Shown: one piece after another, positions 8,769 through 15,790 of the stretch
How the letters are laid out: every line of letters starts with the position of its first letter
Position numbering within the stretch: position 1 is the stretch's first letter
Assembly (NCBI GenBank): GCA_016869735.1
Contig: VGDL01000005.1
Coordinates: 1 to 64,000 of the forward strand
DNA from: Alphaproteobacteria bacterium
GTDB taxonomy: Bacteria; Pseudomonadota; Alphaproteobacteria; Acetobacterales; Acetobacteraceae
Direction: 5' to 3'
DNA: 64,000 nucleotides
The notes under the pieces: model-generated
Told to the model about the DNA's origin: nothing
Seen by the model: the letters and a program-made list of their open reading frames with translations, nothing else
Database searches by the model: none
Made by a program: the position numbers and the translations under genes

Positions 8769-9995
8769 CTACCCCTTCACCTGCGCCACTGAACTAATCG
8801 CCCCCGCTTCTCGCAGCGCCGCCCGTTCTTCCGCGGAAAACCCAAAAATCCCGCCCAGTACTTCTTCCTCATGCTGGTTCAGAAACGGGCTCGGCTTCAG
8901 CGCAGGCGCCGGCGCGTCCGTGAAGCGCAAAGGTGAGGATGGCAGGCACACGCGCCCAACCTCAGGATGGTCCATCCAATGCAGCATGCCGCGTTCATGC
9001 ATGCCGGCATCATTGATCACCTCATCCAAATCGCGCACGGGTGCTGCCGGCACGCCGAATTTGCGCGTGGCGGCGACCGCTTCCTCACGCGTCATGCCGG
9101 CAAGCCAGGCGGTCACCATGGCATCAACCTCCGCCATGTTCTGCACGCGCGCGGGGTTGGTCGCGAAACGCGGATCGCCCATCAAATCCTCGCGCCCCAT
9201 GGCGCGCAGCAGGCGGTTCCAATGGTCTTCCTTGACCACAATAATCGCCAGATACCCATCACTGCTCGGATAGACATTATATGGCGCCATCGCCAGGCCC
9301 GCATGGGAATTGCCGGTGCGCGGCGGGATCTTGCCGCGTAGCCCACCGAAATGCATGCCAAGCGCGGAAGCGAGGCAAGGATAAACCGTATCCTGCATGG
9401 CGATTTCAACAAAGCGCCCGCGCCCGGTGCGCTCACGGTCAAACAGCGCGGTGATGGCAGCGGCGTAAAGGTGTGTGCCCCCCAGAAAATCCACCACCGC
9501 CGGGCCGGATTTCACCGGCGGCCCATCCGGAAAACCCGTGGTGTGCATAATGCCGGATGCCGCCTGCACCGTCAGGTCCATCGCCAGCTTGTCGCGATCT
9601 GGCCCGGAACGGCCATAGCCGGATGCCGCCGCATAGATCAGGCGCGGGTTGCGCTTGATCAGCACTTCCTGCCCCAGGCCAAGCTTATCCATCGCCCCCG
9701 GCGCGAAATTCTCAATCAGAATATCGGCGCGATCCACCATGGAAAGGAAAAGCTCGCGCCCCGCTTCATTCTTGAAGTCAATCGAAATGCCAAGCTTGTT
9801 GGAATTCAGCATAGCCTGCGGCACGGACCCGCCCGAGACCATGGTGCGGCGGCGCAGAGATTCACCCCCCGGCGGTTCGATCTTGATGACGGTGGCACCC
9901 GCCATCGCCATCAGGAAGGAGCAATAAGGCGCCTGATAAATCTGCCCGAGATCGAGAACGAGAATCCCATCCAGCGGGCGATGCGGTTCCGCCAT
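8769..9995 (-). CDS. CaiB/BaiF (class III) CoA-transferase
   Basis: 408 residues, normal length. Class III enzymes move CoA between carboxylic acids through an aspartyl-CoA intermediate. Diagnostic stretches: GILVLDLGQIYQAPYCSFLM, GATVIKIEPPGGESLRR, ADILIENFAPGAMDKLG, and LAMDLTVQAASGIM, whose Asp is the expected nucleophile. The gene follows an acyl-CoA dehydrogenase after 6 bp on the same strand, so the pair probably activates and oxidises one carboxylic acid. The substrate is not predictable. A second paralogue is at 60902-62074. Confidence 0.9.
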   Translation of the reverse strand: MAEPHRPLDGILVLDLGQIYQAPYCSFLMAMAGATVIKIEPPGGESLRRRTMVSGGSVPQAMLNSNKLGISIDFKNEAGRELFLSMVDRADILIENFAPGAMDKLGLGQEVLIKRNPRLIYAAASGYGRSGPDRDKLAMDLTVQAASGIMHTTGFPDGPPVKSGPAVVDFLGGTHLYAAAITALFDRERTGRGRFVEIAMQDTVYPCLASALGMHFGGLRGKIPPRTGNSHAGLAMAPYNVYPSSDGYLAIIVVKEDHWNRLLRAMGREDLMGDPRFATNPARVQNMAEVDAMVTAWLAGMTREEAVAATRKFGVPAAPVRDLDEVINDAGMHERGMLHWMDHPEVGRVCLPSSPLRFTDAPAPALKPSPFLNQHEEEVLGGIFGFSAEERAALREAGAISSVAQVKG

Positions 9996-10001
9996 CCCGG
10001 A

Positions 10002-11180
10002 TCAGACCTTGGAACCCAGGATGCGCCGGCCAATGGCGCTGCGATGCACCTCGGACGGGCCTTCATAAACGCGCATCAGGCGCACCTGCTGGTGCATCAA
10101 TTGCAGCGGAAGCTCCTTCGTGACACCCATGGCGCCGAAGGTCTGCATGGCTTGGTCCAGGATATCCTGCGCCATTTCCGTGCCTTCCACCTTCAGCATG
10201 GAAGCTTCCATCCGCACATCAGCGCCGGCATCAAGCTTGGCCGCCAGATCAGCCACCATCAGCTTGCAGGCATGCATGCGCGTGGCGGCTTCCGCGACCC
10301 ACCATTGAATGGCCTGGCGGTCAGCCAGCCGCACGCCAAAGGTCACGCGGTTGCGCGCCTGATCAGCCATCATGTCTAAAGCGCGGCGCGTCATGCCCAC
10401 GCAACGCGCGCCCATTTGCAGGCGGCGCACATTCAGGCGGAGTTGCATGGGCGCATAGCCGCGGCCCAATTCGCCCAGCACTTGGGATTCCGGCACGCGG
10501 CAATCTTCAAACACCAGCTCATAAGTCTTGCGCCCGCCGATCATCGAAATTTCGCGTTCAATGATGAAGCCGGGCGTGCCCTTTTCCACGATGAAGGCCG
10601 TCACCCCTTCCTGGCGCTTACCTTCGCCCGTGCGCGCCATCAGGATGATGAAATCCGCGCGCGGCACATTGCTCACCCAAATCTTGCGGCCATTGATGAC
10701 CCAATCATTGCCATCCTTCACCGCGCGGGTCGTCATGCCGGCGGGATCACCGCCTGCGCCGGGTTCGGAAATCGCCATGGCGGAACGTGCCTTGCCTTCA
10801 GCATAGGGCGCCAGGTACCGCTCCCGCTGCATGGAATTGGCGACCGAAAGCATCATGTGCAGATTGGGGCTATCGGGCGGGATGACGAAGGGCACGCAGG
10901 CGCGGCCCAATTCTTCCTCGGCCGCCGCAAGCGCGCTGAGGGAAAGGTTGGCGCCGTCGAATTCCTCCGGCACATCAAGGCCCCAAAGGCCCAACTCCTT
11001 GCAGCGCGCGAGCAGCCGCGTTTCTTCTTCCTCGGAAAGCTTAAAGCCCTTGCCTTCGGCTTCCCGCTTCAGAATCGCGGGCTCCAGCGGGATAAGTTCC
11101 TTATCCACGAAGCGCGCAACAAGGTCTTGCAACATGCGCGTTTCTTCGGTGGGGGCGAAGGGCAAGGGGTTATGGTCCAT
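10002..11180 (-). CDS. Acyl-CoA dehydrogenase
   Basis: 392 residues with the three-domain ACAD layout: N-terminal helices, a middle beta domain (AMAISEPGAGGDPAGMTTRA, NGRKIWVSNVPRADF, ITFG-like NRVTFGVRLADRQAIQWW) and a C-terminal helical domain ending LMRVYEGPSEVHRSAIGRRI. An FAD enzyme that introduces a double bond next to the CoA thioester; the ending resembles the ACAD10/11-like group. The ATG at 11180 follows AGGAAGGA. It is the first gene of a two-gene transcript with the CoA-transferase. Confidence 0.92.
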   Translation of the reverse strand: MDHNPLPFAPTEETRMLQDLVARFVDKELIPLEPAILKREAEGKGFKLSEEEETRLLARCKELGLWGLDVPEEFDGANLSLSALAAAEEELGRACVPFVIPPDSPNLHMMLSVANSMQRERYLAPYAEGKARSAMAISEPGAGGDPAGMTTRAVKDGNDWVINGRKIWVSNVPRADFIILMARTGEGKRQEGVTAFIVEKGTPGFIIEREISMIGGRKTYELVFEDCRVPESQVLGELGRGYAPMQLRLNVRRLQMGARCVGMTRRALDMMADQARNRVTFGVRLADRQAIQWWVAEAATRMHACKLMVADLAAKLDAGADVRMEASMLKVEGTEMAQDILDQAMQTFGAMGVTKELPLQLMHQQVRLMRVYEGPSEVHRSAIGRRILGSKV

Positions 11181-11263
11181 GGCGGCTATTCCTTCCTATT
11201 CCCGCCAAAGCATCACTTGCCGGGCGGGGCGTCAAGGCGGGGCGCGGTGGGGGCACCAAACGC

Positions 11264-11292
11264 TTGCCTTTCTGACCACGTGATCCTAAATT
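11264..11292 (+). promoter_or_regulatory. Candidate promoter of the Xre/RES operon
   Basis: TTGCCT (11264-11269), 17-bp spacer, TAAATT (11287-11292), ten bases ahead of the antitoxin ATG at 11302. If used, the transcript would have almost no 5' leader. Pattern match only. Confidence 0.35.
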
Positions 11293-11301
11293 CAGCCTCA
11301 C

Positions 11302-11772
11302 ATGAACACCGCCGCCCTCCCCGCGCCTGTCCCACAGGCGCAGACCCTTACCCGCCTGCTGGGACTGCGCGCCGCCGGGCCGCTGCCGCTGATTGAGGCG
11401 GTGGAAGATGGTCTCTCCCTCGCCGCCCTGGACCGCGTTGCGCATAGCCTGGCACCGGCGGATGGCGCCTTTGTCTATCGTCTTGTGTCGCGCCCGACGC
11501 TCATGCGCCGCCGCCGCGCGCGTGCCACAACCAAAGGCGCGGCTGCGGCACGGCTATCGGCGACCGAGGGTGCGCGCCTTGCGCGGCTTGCTGCCGTATG
11601 GGCGCTGGCGCTGGAAGTCTGGGGCACTGAGGATGCGGCGCGGCGCTTCATGTTCGAAGCCCATCCCATGCTGGAAGGCCGCGTGCCGGTTGATCTTGTA
11701 TTGGAAAGCGAATTGGGCCGCCCGGTGGTGGAAGGTATCCTCGGGCGCCTGATGTATGGCAGCGCGGCGTGA
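11302..11772 (+). CDS. Xre/MbcA/ParS-type antitoxin (RES partner)
   Basis: 156 residues. The C-terminal 60 residues (ARLARLAAVWALALEVWGTE, DAARRFMFEAHPMLEGRVPV, DLVLESELGRPVVEGILGRL) match the toxin-binding domain of antitoxins paired with RES toxins: two helices, then a P-hDhh motif. The N-terminal part is the Xre-like helical region (PLIEAVEDGLSLAALDRVAH). It overlaps the next gene by GTGA. The domain pairing with a RES protein makes the assignment firm even though the HTH itself is degenerate. Confidence 0.85.
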   Translation: MNTAALPAPVPQAQTLTRLLGLRAAGPLPLIEAVEDGLSLAALDRVAHSLAPADGAFVYRLVSRPTLMRRRRARATTKGAAAARLSATEGARLARLAAVWALALEVWGTEDAARRFMFEAHPMLEGRVPVDLVLESELGRPVVEGILGRLMYGSAA

Positions 11773-12284
11773 CGCCACAGCGGCTGGACCGCAGCCTGAC
11801 CGCCTATCGCATCGGTGATCCCAACGGGGCCTATCCGATTTTCGATTCAGCCGGCGCGCGGCTTTTTCCGGGGCGTTGGAATACGGCGGCGAGTCCCGTC
11901 ATCTACACCAGCGAACATTACAGCACCGCGATGCTGGAGAAACTCGCGCATGGCAATGGGCGCGTGCCGCCGCATCAGCATTGGATCGACATCGTCATTC
12001 CGGCGGGCGTGTCTTATGAGGTTTTCTCGGCCGCCCATCATCCGGGCTGGGATGCGGCGGATTGCATGGTGGCGAAAACCTATGGGGAGGCATGGCAGCG
12101 CAGCCTGCGTTCCTTGGTGTTGATCGTGCCGAGCATTGTCGCGCGGATTGAAAACAATATCCTGATCAATGATCGCCACCCGGAATTTCCGCGCGTGACG
12201 CATGGGCTGCATCAGCCGGTTTGGTGGGATGAGCGCTTGTTTCAGCCAGCGCCAGCGCCACCGCGGCGCCCAAGGCGGCGGTGA
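11769..12284 (+). CDS. RES-domain toxin
   Basis: 171 residues, GTG start at 11769 overlapping the antitoxin stop (GTGA). RES toxins are ADP-ribosyltransferase-fold enzymes; studied members degrade NAD+ or modify Prs. The family residues are present: R14 in LTAYRIG, E49 in VIYTSEHYS and S122 in LIVPSIVAR; GARLFPGRWN also fits. It ends in a basic PRRPRRR tail. This is the second toxin-antitoxin pair within 4 kb. Confidence 0.9.
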   Translation: MTPQRLDRSLTAYRIGDPNGAYPIFDSAGARLFPGRWNTAASPVIYTSEHYSTAMLEKLAHGNGRVPPHQHWIDIVIPAGVSYEVFSAAHHPGWDAADCMVAKTYGEAWQRSLRSLVLIVPSIVARIENNILINDRHPEFPRVTHGLHQPVWWDERLFQPAPAPPRRPRRR

Positions 12285-12296
12285 TCAATCATCCCC

Positions 12297-13547
12297 TCAA
12301 AACACCGCCCCAAAGGGCAGCACCGCCACACGATCCCCAGGGGCCACCACCGTAATGTCTTCCGGCAATTCCACAAAAGCATCCGATTGCGTGAGGGATG
12401 TCAGCAACCCCGCCCCTTCACGCGCAAACTTGCGCGCAAGCGGCAGGCCGCCCGTGGCGTGCAGGCTGACGCGCACATATTCGCGCCGCCCGGGTTTTTT
12501 GCGATAGGTGAAATCAGCTTCTGCCACAAAGCGCGGCAAGGCCTCAGGCAGCGCACCCGCCAGGCGCAGCACCAGGGGCCGCGCCAGATGCAGGAAAGTC
12601 ACCACCGCCGCCACGGGGTTGCCCGGTAGGCCAAGCACGGGCGTGCCGCGCACCAGCCCCATCGCCGCCGGGCGGCCTGGCTTCACTGCCAGGCGCCAGA
12701 ATACCAGCCGCCCGCCGGCTTCGATGGCGGCGCGCACATGGTCTTCCTCGCCTGTTGAAACGCCACCACTGGTCAGCAGCAAATCATGGCTCGCGGCGGC
12801 GTCATGCAGCGCCGCTTCGGTTGCGGCGCGGTCATCGGGCAGGATGCCAAGGTCATGCGCTTCCACCGGCAGCGCGGCCAACAGCGCCAGCAGCGTGAAG
12901 CGGTTGCTGTCATAGCTTTGCGCGGGGCCGAGCGCGCTGCCCGGGCTCGCCAATTCATCGCCGGTGGAAAATACACCGACCTTAAGGCGCGGGCGCACGG
13001 CAAGCCGCGCCTGCCCCAAAGCCGCCGCCAAGCCAATCTCAGCGGGGCCGAGCCGTTTGCCCTCAGGCAGCGCCAGTGCGCCGGCGGCGATATCCTCACC
13101 TGCGGGGCGCGCATTGGCGCCGGGTTTGAGACCGGGGGGGATGAAAATCGCCGCACCATCGCGGCGGACATCTTCCTGCATCACGGCGGTATCGGCGCCG
13201 GGCGGCATGGGGGCGCCGGTGAAGACACGCATCGCCTCCTGCGCTGCCAGGGCGCGCGGCGCGGCTTGGCCGGCAGCGATGCGGCCCACTTCGGTAAGCG
13301 CGGTCTCGGCGCCGGGCGTGAGGTCCGCATGGCGAAAGGCCCAGCCATCCACGGCAGCGTTGAAGAAGGGCGGCAGGGGCAAGGGCGCCACCAGCGGTGC
13401 GGCTAGCACACGCCCGCGCGCAGAGGCCAGTGCGACCATCTCAGTGCCTGTGGCGGGCGGGATGCGTTCCAGGATCAGCGCCTGGGCTTCTTCCACCGGC
13501 ATCAGTGCGCCGCCAAAGGCGAAGCAATCATCCGAAAGCTGCGCCAT
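12297..13547 (-). CDS. moeA: Molybdopterin molybdenumtransferase
   Basis: 416 residues. Inserts molybdate into adenylylated molybdopterin to make Mo-cofactor. MoeA signatures: PFFNAAVDGWAFRHADL near residue 58, FTGAPMPPGADTAV around 110, the GVFSTGDEL loop around 195, TSGGVSTGEEDHVRA around 260, and VLGLPGNPVAAVVTF around 300. It starts at the stop of mobB (TAATG overlap) and is the last gene of the minus-strand FDH transcript. It likely serves the formate dehydrogenase upstream. Confidence 0.95.
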   Translation of the reverse strand: MAQLSDDCFAFGGALMPVEEAQALILERIPPATGTEMVALASARGRVLAAPLVAPLPLPPFFNAAVDGWAFRHADLTPGAETALTEVGRIAAGQAAPRALAAQEAMRVFTGAPMPPGADTAVMQEDVRRDGAAIFIPPGLKPGANARPAGEDIAAGALALPEGKRLGPAEIGLAAALGQARLAVRPRLKVGVFSTGDELASPGSALGPAQSYDSNRFTLLALLAALPVEAHDLGILPDDRAATEAALHDAAASHDLLLTSGGVSTGEEDHVRAAIEAGGRLVFWRLAVKPGRPAAMGLVRGTPVLGLPGNPVAAVVTFLHLARPLVLRLAGALPEALPRFVAEADFTYRKKPGRREYVRVSLHATGGLPLARKFAREGAGLLTSLTQSDAFVELPEDITVVAPGDRVAVLPFGAVF

Positions 13548-14065
13548 TACCCCTCCGTCCAGGGAATGTCCTTGATCATCTTCGCATGGGCCAGCACCAG
13601 ATCGGCGATGGCTTCCACATCATCCAAACCGGCGCGGGGCAGATCATAAGGGGGTGGCGTGTCCGATGCCACCGCGACAATGCCAGGCATATCCGGGTGC
13701 ATCCAGGGCTTGGCATTGGCAGCGCGATGCACTTCGATCTTGGGGTGGGCGTCGCGCTTGAAGCCCTCCACAATCACCAGATCAACAGCGTCCATACGCG
13801 CGATCAATTCCGGCAGGCGTGGTTCAGCGGCGCTGCGGAGTTCCGTCATCAGCGCCCAGCGCGCGCCGGATGCCACCATCACCTGTTGCGCGCCGGCCTG
13901 GCGGTGCTGCCAGGAATCCTTGCCCGGCACATCCACATCAAAGCGATGATGCGCGTGTTTCAGCGTAGAAACGCCGATCCCCCGCCCGATCAGGCAGGGG
14001 ATCAGTTTCACCATCAAGGTTGTCTTACCGGCCCCGCTCCAGCCGGCGAGGCCGATCACGCGCAT
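13547..14065 (-). CDS. mobB: Molybdopterin-guanine dinucleotide biosynthesis adaptor MobB
   Basis: 172 residues from the ATG at 14065 (MRVIGLAGWSGAGKTTLMVK). The Walker A motif is GWSGAGKT. Further motifs are STLKHAHHRFDVDVPGKDS and LVIVEGFKRDAHPKIEVHR. GTP-binding partner of MobA in forming the bis-MGD cofactor. An in-frame ATG-less extension into the repeat element at 14076-14178 should not be used. It overlaps moeA and follows the FDH gamma-subunit gene across the repeat. Confidence 0.93.
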   Translation of the reverse strand: MRVIGLAGWSGAGKTTLMVKLIPCLIGRGIGVSTLKHAHHRFDVDVPGKDSWQHRQAGAQQVMVASGARWALMTELRSAAEPRLPELIARMDAVDLVIVEGFKRDAHPKIEVHRAANAKPWMHPDMPGIVAVASDTPPPYDLPRAGLDDVEAIADLVLAHAKMIKDIPWTEG

Positions 14066-14075
14066 CGGGCGATCA

Positions 14076-14178
14076 GAGCAGATCACGTTCAGATGGAATC
14101 ATCTGAACGTGTGAAGATGCTCGAAAAACAACGAGATAGAGCGGGTGGCGTGAACACATGTGAACGCAACACGCTCTA
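14076..14178. repeat. Structured intergenic repeat, copy 1
   Basis: A 102-bp element repeated at 51122-51223 with about 86% identity and no length change by eye. Hairpin I (14084-14111) is a perfect 12-bp stem, CACGTTCAGATG, with a GAAT loop. Hairpin II (14137-14178) has outer arms TAGAGCG/CGCTCTA and an inner GTGGCGT/ACGCAAC stem with one mismatch. Between them lies a shared GAAGATGCTCGAAAAACA. The element exactly fills the space between mobB and the FDH gamma gene and contains that gene's TAG stop. No coding potential. Confidence 0.8.
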
Positions 14179-15165
14179 ATCTGCGCCGGAGGCTTTGGCG
14201 CCGGGCGGGGGTGCCGCCGCGCGGCCCTTGGCCAGTTCTTCCTGCACCCAAAGCCCGTGATGCTGCTTGGCCCAGTTCAGATCAACCTGACCCGTGCCCA
14301 TGGCATCAAAGGCGCCATCCATGCCGACAGAGCCGATATAGATATGCGCCAGCATCGCCGCGATCATCAGCACGGAAAGCAGGCTATGGATGATATGGCT
14401 AAGCTGCATGCCCTCCATCCCCGTGAAGAAGAAGGGGAAGACCAGCAGATAGCCGGAAACCGCCACCACCGCGCCACCCAGCACGGTGATCCAGAACACC
14501 ATCTTCTGCCCGCCATTGAAGCGGCCGGCTTCCAGATGCTCATTTCCGATCAAGCCACCGCCAGCCTTGAACCAGGCAATGTCGCGACCATTCGGGATGT
14601 TATCCTTCAGCCAGATCAGCAGCATGACCACCAGGCCAAGCGTGAAGGGGAAGGCCAGGAAGTTATGCGCGTATTTGCCCCATTGGCTGATGGCGGTGAA
14701 AGCCTCAGGCCCCACAATCGGCAGCAGGATATGCCGGCCAAAGGTCAGGTTCAGGCCCGACAGCGCCAGGATGATGAAGCAGGAAGCCACCATCCAGTGA
14801 TTGGCGCGTTCCAGCGTATTGAAGCGCTGAATGGTGCGCCCTGAAGGCCCGCCTTCAATCGGGATACGCCCCTTGGTCATGCGGAACACCAGCAGGATCG
14901 CCAACATGCCAAGCACGGCAATGCCGCCCACCCAAGCCAAGGTGATATTGTGGAATTCGCGCCATTCGCGCCCCTCGGGCTGAATGAGCGTCGCGGCCTT
15001 TTCATCCGGAATGGTAATGCGGCCCTGGATGCTGCCACCGCGCAGCAGCGCCTGCACTTCCATTTCTTCCGCCACGGAAGGCGCGCGCGGTGCGGTTTGC
15101 GCGATTGCGGGTGCCGCCGCGCCCATCAGCAGCGCGGCAAGCAGGGCAAGGATACGGAGTTTCAT
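14176..15165 (-). CDS. Formate dehydrogenase gamma subunit (cytochrome b556)
   Basis: 329 residues. The N-terminus is a signal peptide (MKLRILALLAALLMGAAAPA). After a periplasmic stretch come about four to five membrane helices with histidines suited to haem b (RFNTLERANHWMVASCFIIL, KYAHNFLAFPFTLGLVVMLL, LSHIIHSLLSVLMIAAMLAH). It carries electrons from the FeS subunit to the quinone pool. The final residues GAKASGAD are followed by a TAG that lies inside the repeat element, so the native C-terminus may once have been different. Follows the beta-subunit gene by 14 bp. Confidence 0.9.
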   Translation of the reverse strand: MKLRILALLAALLMGAAAPAIAQTAPRAPSVAEEMEVQALLRGGSIQGRITIPDEKAATLIQPEGREWREFHNITLAWVGGIAVLGMLAILLVFRMTKGRIPIEGGPSGRTIQRFNTLERANHWMVASCFIILALSGLNLTFGRHILLPIVGPEAFTAISQWGKYAHNFLAFPFTLGLVVMLLIWLKDNIPNGRDIAWFKAGGGLIGNEHLEAGRFNGGQKMVFWITVLGGAVVAVSGYLLVFPFFFTGMEGMQLSHIIHSLLSVLMIAAMLAHIYIGSVGMDGAFDAMGTGQVDLNWAKQHHGLWVQEELAKGRAAAPPPGAKASGAD

Positions 15166-15179
15166 GATGCGTCCGCCCT

Positions 15180-15776
15180 TCAGATCGCAACCGTTTCGCG
15201 ATAGGCGGTGCGCCAGCCCCAGGCGCCCGTACCATAACCGCGGCGCTGCACACGTTCACGGTAGATGGAGGCGATGATCTGCCCATCACCCGCCAGCAGC
15301 GCCTTGGTGGAGCACATTTCCGCGCAAAGCGGCAGCTTGCCTTCCGCCAGACGGTTCGACCCGTACTGGATATATTCTGCCTGGGTATTATCAGCTTGCG
15401 GGCCGCCGGCGCAGAAGGTGCACTTGTCCATCTTCCCGCGAGAGCCGAAATTGCCAAGCCGCGGATATTGCGGCGCGCCGAAGGGGCAGGCGTAGAAGCA
15501 ATAACCGCAGCCGATGCAAAGGTCCTTGTCATGCAGCACCACCGCATCCGCCGTGGTGTAGAAGCAGGAAACCGGGCAGACGGCAGCGCAGGGCGCATCT
15601 GTGCAATGCATGCAGGCCATGGAGATTGAACGCTCACCGGGCTTGCCGTCATTGATCGTAACAACGCGCCGACGATTGATGCCCCAAGGCACTTCATGTT
15701 CATTTTTGCAAGCCGTGACGCAGGCATTGCATTCGATGCAGCGTTCCGCGTCCAACAGGAATTTCATACGAGCCAT
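15180..15776 (-). CDS. Formate dehydrogenase beta subunit (four 4Fe-4S clusters)
   Basis: 198 residues from the ATG at 15776 (MARMKFLLDAERCIECNACV); an upstream in-frame alternative adds 12 poorly supported residues. Four ferredoxin-type cysteine sets are visible: CIECNACVTAC, CMHCTDAPCAAVC, CIGCGYCFYAC and CTFC...CAEMC. It relays electrons from the catalytic subunit to cytochrome b. It lacks a signal peptide of its own and should be exported with the Tat-bearing alpha subunit. Lies 14 bp after the alpha gene. Confidence 0.93.
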   Translation of the reverse strand: MARMKFLLDAERCIECNACVTACKNEHEVPWGINRRRVVTINDGKPGERSISMACMHCTDAPCAAVCPVSCFYTTADAVVLHDKDLCIGCGYCFYACPFGAPQYPRLGNFGSRGKMDKCTFCAGGPQADNTQAEYIQYGSNRLAEGKLPLCAEMCSTKALLAGDGQIIASIYRERVQRRGYGTGAWGWRTAYRETVAI

Positions 15777-15790
15777 TGTTCTTGCCCCCC

